Origin: Actinostola sp. cb2023
Lineage: Eukaryota > Cnidaria > Anthozoa > Actiniaria > Actinostolidae
DNA length: 64,000 bases
Assembly (NCBI GenBank): GCA_033675265.1
Contig: JAUJYZ010000077.1
Location: 1-64,000 of the forward strand
Direction of reading: 5' to 3'
The notes below the pieces were generated by a model. The model searched no databases, had not been told where the DNA came from, and was given only the letters and a program-made list of their open reading frames with translations. This document shows positions 34,131 to 46,700 of the stretch, piece by piece (within the stretch, counting starts at the first letter, position 1; every line of letters begins with the position of its first letter). Position numbers and translations under genes: made by a program.

Positions 34131-34997
34131 GGATCCCAGACGAGGCAAAGCACTTTAGCCAGTAAGATTCACCCCTTCCTCTTCTACCTCCCCTCCCCTA
34201 CATACATGTTATACAATGTTGACTGCCAGAACAAATTTGTCACCAATCGGCAATCCCTCACTACACAACATTCAAACAAGCACCCAAAGAACTCTATCTA
34301 AGATAGATAGATACTGCCATGTTACGTGAATGTCTCTACTAACACTATTTGCAAATGATTTTAGACCAAGGATTTGCACGTGTACCTTTTTTAGAGTCGT
34401 TGGAACTGCTCGAGCTACTGGATCCTGTGCTGCTTGAACTGGAACTTCTACTGCTCCCACTACTGCTCGAGCCTGAACTTGAGCTGTGGCTGCTGCTTGA
34501 GCTGCCTGAACTGGAAGAATAGCTTCCACTGTTGATGAACATGAACAACGTCAACGAGATCAATCTTCAAGTTCAACGACAAATAACAAACTCGAAAAGT
34601 GACATTTGAGTCTCATACGGCTGCAATCTCGTCAATATACAGACCTGCTCGAGGAAGAACTTTGCCGTCTGGATGTTTTGTCCTTGGTTTTGACTTTCCG
34701 TACAGGACTACGGCCTCTCGTTACTGATTTCGTCTTCGCCTTGTCTTTTCCTTTTCCTCGACGGGCCGGTGATCGAGATCGGCTGCGACGACCCCTAAAG
34801 AAACGACAAATTTAGCAAACATTGTCACCCATCGTACCAAAATAACACCATAACGATTAACTTAAGACTACAACACGACATCTCCATCCTAAAATAAAAC
34901 AGAATACCCCAGGATTGTGCTGCATGGACTGGATTTAAACTTACATCTTTCACTTCCTTTACAAACCAAAATGGCGACGCGCGCTTCTTCGCAACAC

Positions 34998-35261
34998 CAC
35001 AGGTAGCCCAAGCTCACTGTTTGTGGCTATTTACTAGAGATATATGTGACTAAACGAAACATAGAATAAAAGGCAAGGGAAAAGCAGTTAAACCTTAACG
35101 AAATTCGCTGTAACTCAGCAGGAGGATAACTAAGTATATAAAGAAGACACCATGTAAGTCTTATTGGATTTTAACAAGATTCAACGATTTTATTCTATGT
35201 TTCGTTTAGTCACATATATCTCTAGTAAATAGCCACAAACAGTGAGCTTGGGCTACCTGTG
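34998..35261. mobile_element. CACAGG-family element, mirror of 21,227
   Basis: CACAGGTAGCCCAAGC ends, directly upstream of the mirrored RNPS1 start. Confidence 0.85.
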
Positions 35262-35720
35262 GTGAGCCAAAGAAAAAAAAAATGGCGGCAAATTAAACAA
35301 ACGCACCGGCTTCTTATAAATGTGCACTACAGCGATCGATGGCATCTACAAACGGTGCCCTTCACTATCTTTGATTGCAAGGTATCAGGTAAGTATTTTT
35401 TCGATTTATAAAAAGAGTTACACCCCTAAATCACTGGTTCAGTGATTTCGGACAAGTCAGGCACCGCAGGTCGCACACTTTAATACTCAAACAAAGTTAA
35501 CTTTATTAACAGCGTTATCGGTACTTGGCCGTACTTGTTTTAAAATGTATACTTACTCTTCATTCATTGATTTGCAAAGTTATAAACATGCAGTGCTCTG
35601 AGAGCTGGCTGCATCAATGCAATTTGCAATCATGCAGCACCTGACATCACAGCTAATACATGTACACTGACTGACAGCTGGCTATTGACAGTACTCATGA
35701 TCAGTAAGATTATATATTGC

Positions 35721-36164
35721 CTGGGGGTGTACTCCCTTTGCCCAAGTGGTAGGGGTGATCTGCGGTCCTTTTAGGGTTGAAAATATTTCCTATGTGGACC
35801 TTTTAGGGGTTCCAACTCAAAATCAGTTACGTAAGTAAGTATGAACAGCACTGACTCCGTACCTTTTAGGGTCAATTATTAATTGTTAATTATTTTCTTT
35901 ATTGAACAAACATGAAAGAACAGACAAAAGATGTTGTCCAGTCATTGATTAAACGATATCAGCACAATCACGTTTTCGCCATCACAATCACAATCACAAT
36001 CACGTTTTCTAGTTCATTTTCTATATGTCAGCTTATATGATCCTACCTTTTAGGGGTTGAAATCAACATTGCTTCAACAGCTTATGCATACCTCTTTTAG
36101 GGGTCGTTTTCAAAACTGACCGCCGATCACCCCTACCACTTGAACAAAGGGAGTACCCCCCGGG
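35721..36164. mobile_element. GGGGGTACTCCC MITE, mirror copy
   Basis: Mirror of 20,322-20,763. Confidence 0.85.
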
Positions 36165-36625
36165 TTATATTGCTTGCAATATTAAAGTCAACTTTCATAA
36201 ATTTCTTGACATGATATTATCATTAAAATCCAAGTGTGCATAATTTTCAACATTTAATTTGAGCTTGCTAGCCAGCTTATAACCAGCCTGGATCTGATTG
36301 GGTGCAGATTCAATATTCATTGAGATACTTAATACACTTCTTTTCATTTTATCATTCTTCATCTTTCACTTGGGATTCCGATATCAAGGGTGGCATATTC
36401 TTTCTTGGGGGAGGAGAGGGGGGCACTTAATCGAGGGTGGGGGTGGTTTATTTCAAATTTTGTGGCCATGGGGGGCACTAATAATAATTATTGAGGATGG
36501 GTGCTTAATCGAGGAAATATATGGCATATGCCCTCCCGAAGTGCTTGGAATCATGCAGAGTCAGATGTACGTAGTGCAGTGACTCGATCACATTTGAAAT
36601 TATATGTATGTTATTACAAGATTGA

Positions 36626-36743
36626 TAGCCTGCTTCAGACTCAAATTTTTTAAGCTCAAACTATCTCGCCAAGATGCCTAATGTAGATTAGGCAAGATTA
36701 ATGTAGTTTGAGCTTGAAACATCAAGGATGCAAAGCAGGCTAT
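36626..36743. repeat. Mirror of fold-back 19,744-19,861
   Basis: Same ATAGCCTGC ends and inner GCTCAAACTA pair. Confidence 0.75.
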
Positions 36744-37371
36744 TAAAAGGTATCCATTTTTCATATTAATTTTATCTGCAGACTGGTATAACAACAGCTC
36801 TAGAGCAAACACTGTCTGTCTTCGTCCTCACATGACTTTAATTCAGAAGCTTGGCCCAACACTTGTAAGTTACAATATAAATGCAGCATGTGTCTATGTG
36901 ATGTTTACAGAATGAGTGGCCGTGTTGTATCGGTAGATACAGATACGAGCTGAAGGCATATTTTGACATCAGTAAATTAGTGCTTTTTCACACGGTTACC
37001 CTTGACATCCCAAAGAGAACCCTTACCCAAGAACTCTAATTTACATACAAATGTTTTGTGTGATTCTTAAAGACTCATTTATTTAGGAGTAATTAACAAC
37101 TGATTTGATATTCATAAACACTCTTTTATTATTATTAAATTTATTCTTAATAACACATAATTATATAAGCTTTAATACTTTTTTGAAAAATATAAACCTA
37201 TTTTTATATCACTTAATTAATTAATTCTCAATAAAAGAAAAAGAAAGATTTTCAATGTCAAAAGAAACGACGTCAACACATTTGATATGTCAATAAATAT
37301 TAACAATGTATCTACTTTTGGAGGTTAATAAACTACTAATAATTTAACTAGTCTATAACTTAATGGTTATA

Positions 37372-37633
37372 TACAGTCATTCTCAAAAAGGTTGTCCACA
37401 TGAAAAGACTACAATACTAACAATAAAGTCACATGATTCATTATGTTTTCAATTTCCTCACTTGGAACTGCGAGTTGATACCAGCGCCATTACATTCAGT
37501 TCTCACAATGCCATGTACTTTTGCATCTCAAATTGAAATTCCACGCGAGGAAATTGAATTCATAGTGAATCACGTGACTTTATTGTAGTATTGTAGTCTT
37601 TTCATCTGGACAACCTTTTTGAGAATGACTGTA
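37372..37633. mobile_element. TACAGTCATTCTC MITE, mirror copy
   Basis: Mirror of 18,853-19,114. Confidence 0.85.
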
Positions 37634-37716
37634 TATTAGTAACATTTATAAATGAAACAACTGAACAACTCTTCTGCTAAATGAGATAATGGCTGAGCCA
37701 ACTCACTCACACTTGC

Positions 37717-37881
37717 TAGCCTGTGTAGCGGCCCAAGGGGTACCGATCAGAGGGACTAGGGATTGGAAAGGGTTCCCCCTCCTTTTCCCCTCCTCTCCTC
37801 AGTCCCCCTCCCCTTCTCCCTCCAATCCCTCCTGATCCCTAGTCCCTCCAATCCGTACCCTTTGGGCCGCCATGCAGGCTA
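37717..37881. mobile_element. G-rich TAGCCTG MITE, mirror copy
   Basis: Mirror of 18,603-18,766; the plus strand here is the pyrimidine-rich one. Confidence 0.8.
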
Positions 37882-38093
37882 ACACTTGTAAGCAACAACT
37901 TAATATATATCACATGTACATGTACATTGTAGGTTCAGTCCCTCTGTATAAAATAACCATATTTTACAGTAAAGAAGTTTGGTGTGACCATAGCAAATTC
38001 AATAACTTCTTGTTGGAATGTATAGGAAATGAACTTGATTGTGAGTTGACTAAAGGTCGATTTACACAGCACACCTTTTGCCTACAATAATTG

Positions 38094-38226
38094 AAGGGGT
38101 CCCTGCAAGAACGTAGTAAGTGACGTGTGATCAAAACCCAAATTCTCCTTTGAAATTCAAAGAATCTTGAGGAGAATTTTAATTTTGATCAGAGATCACT
38201 TACTTTGTTCTTGCAGGGAGCCCTTT
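38094..38226. mobile_element. Mirror of nested MITE 18,259-18,390
   Basis: Same inverted CCCTGCAAGAAC ends. The TTTACACAGCACACCTTTTGC sequence beside it belongs to the split outer element. Confidence 0.75.
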
Positions 38227-38707
38227 AATTATTGTTGCATACAACTTAATTGCTTGCGCATGCTCAGCCTTAAAACTATCAAATAAAGAATACTGGACCA
38301 GTCTGGTACTGGTAAATCATAGGTCATAGCCTTTGCTGTTTTGTGGTCGCATGTTAACCCTTTTTATTGCATCGTAGAGGGTGCATAATTATTTATTTGT
38401 ACCAATTTGAAAACACTGTTAGTACTGGGCGTCTATCAATGACAACATTTTATAGATCTATAAAGGTTTTTAACTTGCCTTTAGATCTTTTTGTTGATAT
38501 TCAAATCAATCTCAAAAGAGTTTTTTTCAATCTACATTATGAATGACTCAAAGTTTACACCATGGAAATTATGAAGAGTAATACTTTGATAGATGGAAGC
38601 CTTGGTGCAATGAATGTTCACAAAACATCAACAGTCGTGATACAAGGAAAACAGTTGTGACCTTTAGAACTCAATGGGCTACATTCAATATGCCAGATTA
38701 AAAAGGC

Positions 38708-39237
38708 TTTACAGTCGAACCAATAAAACCGTGGACACCTAAAATATGTCTGGAATGTTCATTGTGACCAATCACATACGAGAGTAGTCAAGCATGTCGA
38801 ACTGTCAGGTCGGCTTTCCAAAAAAACATGATTCAAAATCGCTCATATCTATTATTCACAGCGTAGTGTATGCACCTATAATAATTGAGTAGTATGATAG
38901 TATGCACCTATTAAGTAGAAAGGATGAAGGCCATTGAATAATGGCCGAAACGTCTATATAAAATAAACAGAAGTCAGAGACAAACACCGCACAATCAATA
39001 ATGTATCGTAAACCTGACTGCAACTTCACGATATATATCATTATAAGTAGAAAGGAATGGCAATCTAATTTCGTACAAGATACACTAAAGACAGAACGTA
39101 AAATTGAAACTTAACGGCCTTGTTCGGTGATTGATAACGATCTGTGGTTTCAAAATCTCACGTGTGATTGGTCACAACACAATGAACATTCCAGACATAT
39201 TTTAGGTGTCCACGGTTTTCTTGGTTTGAGTGTAAAT
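38708..39237. mobile_element. Mirror of TIR element 17,246-17,776
   Basis: Same TTTACAGTCGAACC ends. Confidence 0.7.
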
Positions 39238-40820
39238 GCTAGTATGTACACTGAGGTCAACTGTCAGCCAACAAACTACCCAATGGTTGAATGTCAGCCG
39301 ACTACAAACTTTGGTAGTATGCAATTCTCTACTATTACCGAAGGAGCCAATATCAAGTAGGGGTGTCGAATGGTCCCCGCAAAAATTTCGGTCAAATTTT
39401 ACAGGTCTGGAAGTCTCGTTTTTTTCCCAAAAAGCTGTCTCAGAGTCTTGGATTTTGAAAACAAAGGAAATCGGTGAAAAAGCGCTGTCTCGGGCTCACA
39501 AAAAAATGCCTTGTCTCGGAGTCTCACGAAGTCTCGCTCATATTGTATCTATTACATATTAACAGCTGTCAAGCATATGGGTATTTTGTCTGCGCATGCG
39601 CCAACACAGCATTGACCAGTGATGTCTGAACCATTTTCCAGCTCGATTGCTCATTTTAAGGATATTTTGTAGGAGATCTACGCGTTTCTAAAGTTTAAAC
39701 GTCATGAAAATTTACTCATTTTTAAAGACGACAAACACTTCTTCCCCTGGGTATATCTTTGGCCGCTGTTATTTCTTTCGATGGCAAGATATTTTACATT
39801 GAAATGCGACTGTGGTGTTTTAGGTGTCCACGGTTTTCTTGGTTTGAGTGTAAATGCTAGTATGTACACTGAGGTCAACTGTCAGCCAACAAAACTACCC
39901 AATGGTTGAATGTCAGCCGACTACAAACTTTGGTAGTATGCAATTCTCTACTATTACCGAAGGAGCCAATATCAAGTAGGGGTGTCGAATGGTCCCCGCA
40001 AAAATTTCGGTCAAATTTTACGGGTCTGGAAGTCTCGTTTTTTCCCAAAAAGCTGTCTCAGAGTCTTGGATTTTGAAAACAAAGGAAATCGGTGAAAAAG
40101 CGCTGTCTCGGGCTCACAAAAAAATGCCTTGTCTCGGAGTCTCACAAAGTCTCACCTTGACCATTCGATACCCCTTCAAGCTCAGGAATATTAATTCTTG
40201 ATATCCTAATCCATGTACTACATTGACTATATGGCCCACTCATTAATTAATATATAATTTTATCGAATTCATGAACAACTATTAATGAGGGAAATACAAT
40301 AGAAATCATAAGCGTAGCAGACATCTATAAATCGGATACAGAATCGTCCTCATTTAATTGCATTCAACTTTAACTTGGATTTTCTCTGCCAAACTGTTTC
40401 TTATATATCATCCAAATTATAGTAAAACATCCACTTATACAATGTACATCATTGGATTCGATATGTCAGATACAATATTCGCGTCCGAACTGTATAGTAT
40501 TTACAATGGCGAGCCGAATATCATACAGTTCGGCCGCTCATATTGTATCTATTACATATTAACAGCTGTCAAGCATATGGGTATTTTGTCTGCGCATGCG
40601 CCAACACAGCATTGACCAGTGATGTCTGAACCATTTTCCAGCTCGATTGCTCATTTTAAGGATATTTTGTAGGAGATCTACGCGTTTCTAAAGTTTAAAC
40701 GTCATGAAAATTTACTCATTTTTAAAGACGACAAACACTTCTTCCCCTGGGTATATCTTTGGCCGCTGTTATTTCTTTCGATGGCGAGATATTTTACATT
40801 GAAATGCGACTGTGGTGTTT
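39201..40820. repeat. Mirror of the ~620 bp direct duplication
   Basis: Segments Y, X, Y, X in inverted orientation. The duplication predates the palindrome, because both arms carry it. Confidence 0.9.
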
Positions 40821-42030
40821 GGAGTTGGATGTTCAGCGTTGATTATTTCTACAATCAAGTATTCTACAGCACTGGATTAACGCTTGGTAATTGTGATGAA
40901 AGTAAACTTTTAGAATTTTAATGAAATGGTCTTTCAGATGGACGCGATTTCGAGCTATGGCCTGGTGAATATGTAGAAGTGTTCAATTTAGGTCGAACTT
41001 TAACGAGATATTTCTTGAAATTTTTACCGACCCCCAAGTTGGAGATAATTACCACAGCATTCATTCCTTTATATAATTTCAGTTTTCATAGAGAATGGGG
41101 CTTCAAAAAATGTATAGCTGTCAGATTCAATAGATTCTTCTCACCCTATACTCGGTGTAATGGCGGAATTGATGTTTTGTGTTACTTCTCGAAGCCATGG
41201 TTCTATCATATCTTCGTCTATTTCCTTATTCTAAGTCTTTGAAAGTATAAATGAGAGAACAGACTTTGCAGAAAATTAGTTGTTAAGAAAATTAAAACTT
41301 GTTTCCACTGTTTTGCATTGCAATAGTTTTGCTTACCATTTACGGGACTCTCGACGAGCAGAAATGTGGACTCCAAGCATTCAAGTCAAATTATCTTTCG
41401 ATTTCTACCGACCCCCAAGCTGCTTAATGTTACGGAGGCGAAGATTATTCAATAGTCATTCCATTCATCACAAAAAATGACTTTCAAAAAATGTATAGCT
41501 CCTGCTATGAATGTTCAAAGTGCATGTATACGGCGAAGACGGCAGCCATTGTCAGTTTAGCTTGTCATGTCTGGACCTCCGTCACCTTGCAATATGCAAC
41601 TCATAATGCATCGTAAATACTGGTTATGACAACTGCAGCATGCCTTCAGCATTGATAAAATAGAATCCATCATTTTAGAGTTGCATATATTCATATAGAC
41701 AAGTTAATAAATAAATATCTGAAGTAGAATTTCGCCATCTCTTGTTTGTTATTCCTGGTATTCAAATTAGCGCGGGATGGCACGGGATATATGCGCGTGT
41801 CAGAGGGTCTTTGTGTTTATGTTGGCATTTTACGCATGCGCAGACAAAATGCCCATGTGCTCAGCTGTCACAGAATTCTAATACATATGGGACATTTGTA
41901 CAATAATCTATAATTCTATTATTATATTGTTACTAATACTGTCAATCATAATAATTTATCGTTTTCAGGTCAGAATGAACCTTGTCATGGGCTTAAACTA
42001 TGTGACTATTCAAATTATAAATCTTGACTG
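40821..42030. other. Mirror of repeat-like spacer 14,450-15,660
   Basis: No gene seen. The TTGGGGGTCGGTA and AGCTATACATTTTTTG direct repeats are retained. Confidence 0.5.
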
Positions 42031-42324
42031 CCATTTAACTTTATCGTAACTAGTGTTTTTGACCCTACATTAGATTTCTGTAACATTGCAATATTGGAAC
42101 ATTAATTTAATACACTCAACTGAAACCAGTTTTTTTTGCTTTCACATGCATCGATTGGTAACTGTGTGTAATATGGATATCTTGACTGTCATTGTACTAA
42201 TGATCCTAGTGCATGTTTTTGACCTACGTTTAATAGTTTTCTGTAACATTGGAACACTATTTTATAGACTCAACTGAAACCAGGTTTTTTTGCTTTCACA
42301 TGCATCGATTGGTAACAGTGTGTA

Positions 42325-43608
42325 CAGTATGTGGTTCTAATTGTGAACGCTTTTTGCACTTACTGTCATTTCTCGCCAACATATGGTACGATTATCCTGA
42401 ACCTTTGCTATGAATTAGTTCTACACTTCAGCTAACATGTGATTAAGTTTCGTTTTATTTATTGTTGAACTTTTTTAAATATATTTTATTATATCATGTC
42501 CGTTGGTGGTTCTAATGGTGAACAGTTGTTTGTAATTGTGAACACTTTTGGCTTGCTTTTTAATGGATTAATATTGTGTATTATTCTCGGTTTCTAGCCT
42601 TGCAATTCGATGTACAAGTTCCAAGTTGTCTTAAAACACTATTTATGTTCGTGTTATTTCGATACGAATAATAGAAAAATGTTAAAAGCAAGTGAAGTCA
42701 GACGGCAATGCTAAATTGCTGACATGTTCGCATGTTAATTGATGCATGCCATTCATCACGCTCGTGCAATTGCTAACAACGCAATGGCACAAATTTGTAT
42801 CACAAACGCAGTAGACTTTTTATACATATTTCCTTCTCAACATCTGCTATTCTACTGAGTGCGGGTACATTAGCGGCAATTTTACTCTATATCTTAAGAA
42901 CTACATATGTTATGAAGTGCCATGTTGTGCGTGAGCATATGCGTGTTTACAATTAGGGTGCGTTCGATTGACCTTATTCCAGAATAGGAATACACGGTAT
43001 AACATCCCTAAGTCGCTCTCACGCAGCTACTGTCCACTGTAAAATGAAACAATTCCTTGTTGTGTTATAATAAAGTTACAAGGAACAGTTTGGAATTTTA
43101 AATGTGCTGAAATAAAAGCATCCAAGTGTTTATTCCATGTATTCCTATTCTGGAATAGGGTCAATCGAACGCACCCTTAGATGCACATCGCAAAAACACG
43201 CACAATTTTTCATTGCGATGCGACTCGATCATTTTCAACACTTTTCAAATAATTAGAAAAGTGTTGAAAATGATCGAGTCGCATCGCAATAAAAATTATT
43301 ATTGTTTTGTAAAAAAAAGTGTAATTATTTACCTTCTGGCTCACATAAAGCAAACTCCAAACTTTGCGTTTCTAGAAAGAAAATATGCGACTTTTGCCAC
43401 TCAAAATCTTAAAGGCGCAATTAAAAGTTGAAGTTTCTCGCGGAATAAATGTTAGGAAGCCCAAAATAGCATTGAATGATTGAAAATAAATAAATATTTG
43501 CTCGGGTAAAATATTTTTTTATCGATCGTAACTTTACGGAGTAAAAACGGCACTTTTACTGAAAAGTGTTCACAATTAGAACTGTTCACAATTAGAACCA
43601 CATACTGT
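42325..43608. mobile_element. Mirror of 1.26 kb TIR element
   Basis: CAGTATGTGGTTCTAATTG ends. The nested MITE is at 42,956-43,176 and the nested hairpin at 43,206-43,295. Flanking direct copies are at 42,060-42,305 and 43,609-43,745. Confidence 0.7.
43206..43295. repeat. Mirror of the 40 bp-stem hairpin
   Basis: Same stem; the loop reads aaataattag. Confidence 0.9.
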
Positions 43609-43784
43609 AATATGGATATCTTGACTGTCATTGTACTAATGATCCTAGTGCATGTTTTTGACCTACGTTTAATAGTTTTCTGTAACATTGGAACATTATT
43701 TTATAGACTCAACTGAAATACGTTTTTTTGCTTTCACATGCATAGGTAACATGTACGTAGTATGGGTTATGGAATACCATTTTC

Positions 43785-46700
43785 TTAGTTATCAGCAAAC
43801 TGCTTTTCAACGTCACTGTTCATGATCTTGATTGAAATGTCTTCCATGTTGGGAAGGACAAACATATTCTAAAAAAAACCAAAGCAAAACAATTTTTTAT
43901 TTTTATTTTGAAAATTAATGTAACACATATATACACCAGGTCCTGGTTGCATGCACGAAAGGTGGTTAGCACTATCCACCGGATCAGTCCTATCCAATGG
44001 ATAACATTTATTGAATAACTGCATTCATTTTATCTGTTGGATAGGACTTATCCGATGGATAGCGATAACCACCTTTCGTGCAACCAGCCTGTTTTTAGAA
44101 ACATTGTCCAATTTGAAATAGTCAATTAATTACCTTAAATTCTTGCTTCAATTTCTTTTCTATCCAGTCTGTTACATGAGTTAGTTTGACCTGTCTTGCT
44201 CCAAGTTTTGGGCGAGCAGTAACAAATAGTAAGGGATCGTCTCTGAAACCATACCTAACAGGTAAACACATGATAGTTAAGCCTTGTACTGTACGTGCAT
44301 GTTGCCTCCGATGTGACACCATGTTGCAAAACTATAAATATATGTTCGAGAACATTATTATCAAAGTGCATTCATTATTGGACAGTGATTTGATAATTAA
44401 TAGTTGTAAGTGCTTTTGAACTATACATTGATGTACATTATATATGTCTTTTTTTCCTCTCCTGTTAGACTATCCAAAGGGAGGGACTGGGATGTGTAAG
44501 TCCCCCTCGGCCATAATAAAGCCATAGGGTTGACGTGGAGAAAGCATGTATGTATGTATGTATAATTATATGAGTCATTGTCATTGTCAGTACAATACAG
44601 GTCAGTATATTCGAGGATGGTGTTTATATAATAAAGGTATTGAATTTAAGCTGAACTGAGCTACAGTGAATATGGATTAGAGGGAAGTTGAAACAAGGGT
44701 GAAACCAGCCTGAAACCTCTCGCATCGTGGAGACACTAGCTAGAAACCATCTAAGCCTTTCTTGCTCTTTACTTGTACCTACCATAATCTGTTCGTTGGT
44801 GGCGGGGGGATGTTTAACGTCAGTGTTCCTTTAACTGACTGTACTTCTACAGAAAGAATGATTGGCAAGTTAGAGAACTTCTCTGCTGCTGTCTTGACGA
44901 TTTTCGTTTCAGCGGCCTTCTTTACCCACTTAGACTTGGCAAGTCTTTCAAGAACACCAATCAGCTTCCTTCTCGTTCCTCCTTGAGGGTTTGTTTTCTT
45001 GACGGGACTAGAAAGTGGACTCTCAACCATTCTTTGCTTTAAGTTTGGTGGAGGAGAAAGGCTGGGTCTGTCGGAGGAGTCTTCGCTGGAGCTTTCCTTC
45101 TGCAGAGGGCTGTTCCTTCCAGAGTCGGAAACACTATCAACGTTAGACAACGAATCTTGTGAGAGATTTAACGAAGAAGAACCAGCCACTTCTAACAGGT
45201 TCATTTCCTCGGCTTCTGCAATTTGTTTTTCAAGGAATCCTTCCAGAGATTTCAACTGCATTAGTGCTTCTTGAGCATACAAGTTCTCAGATGATACTTC
45301 ACTTGGTGATGGCGAATCATCATCATAACTGTTTGGTCGACTGTTTTTTAGCTTGTTAGTCAGCTCCTCGAGGTCTGATTCTGGAGATTCAAAATCAGAG
45401 TCGCTCTCGGGTGGACTTTCTGACGTCAAAGACTGATTATCGCCATCAACAGGAGGGTGATTCTCATCGTCCATAAGCTCATCTTTCTCAATGATGTCAT
45501 ACTTTCGCGATAGTTCTGCCATGTCTAAGTCCCCTAAGAGTTCCTTTTCTTTTCCAAGATTCAAGAAATAGTTCAAATAACCATCGATGTTTAAGTGTGT
45601 TTCGACAGTGAAAACAATCCCTCCGCTGTAGGTCACGTCAAAGTCAACCCACATCCCTTGTTCATCCAGCACTGGAGGGGATACTTTGTTGATTAGAGGA
45701 AAGGTATGTCCCAGACTCAGATCGGTAATATGAATGTCACGAATGAACTGTGGCTTATGTACCCGACTCAACTTATTCTGAAAACGCTGTTTGATTTTGT
45801 CAGCCCAGTAACGATCCTGCCAAACGTCCCAGAAAACTCTACCAAACAGCATATTCACCCATGCCAACTGAACTTCTTGCGAATCCTGCATTCCTGTGTC
45901 AGTATTAGGCAGTAGCTTGGCCATGTAGTGGGGATAGCTGCATGATGATGTATGAAGTGTTGAACCATTCTTTTGGGGTTTTAAAATCCTTTCAAAGTGT
46001 TGGTACCATTCCTCTTTCTGCCGTCCTGTTTTAGCAAATAAGTACAAAACACTGACTCCATCAACAGATGACTGGCTTTTTACTTTTTGAAGTGTTGTTT
46101 TAGCGCTTGGTTCATCCCCATTATTAGTTTCTTTGATTTTCTCTTTGACTTCCCCAGCCTGTCCTAGAACTAGACAGATAGGATACTTTTTACTCCAGAT
46201 CCTTCTTGCAGCCAGCGTAGGTGGTGTAAGGCAGATATAGCTGCCAGTGAGGTCAAAGTGATCTTGTCGAGTAACAGGTATGTTGGTGTCGTCATTAACA
46301 CTCTTGATATCAAGCTTTTTGGAGCTGCCATCTAACTTTGGATGAGATAGGATGAGACGATTGTCCTTCAATTCTGCGTACACTAACGTTGTATCAGAAA
46401 TACTGTTTTGATCATAATCATAGGTTTTTAACATCCAGCCCTGTACGTGAAAACAAAATACATTTTATATTAATACCAGATCATTAGGACTTTTATTTTA
46501 GATGTGAATGTAAAGTAGGGGTAAGGTATTTTATAGATATTAGTTTCATATATTTTATTATTAGTAATATTGTTAAGCGCTATTGTTTTTTTAGAAGAAA
46601 TAACAGTTACGCTATATAAATAAAGATTATTATTATTATTATGATAATAATAATATTGGAAGTAAAGACACTCTCTGGTTGATAATCAGGATTTATTAGC

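Larger units (their letters stand above)
30930..34946 (-). pseudogene. RNPS1: RNPS1 mirror copy with three frameshifts
   Basis: Exons 34,945-34,946 (AT), 34,645-34,794, 34,386-34,528 and 30,930-31,704, with the same splice sites as the left copy. Exon 4 has +2 in an A-run near 31,655, +2 near 31,448 (aaaaacc for aaacc) and +1 near 31,287 (gttttaac for gtttaac). The RRM and SR linker are therefore split over frames. The left copy is correct at all three places, and this copy is correct where the left one is short. Taken together the two reads give one uninterrupted gene, which points to consensus errors and not to gene death. Confidence 0.85.
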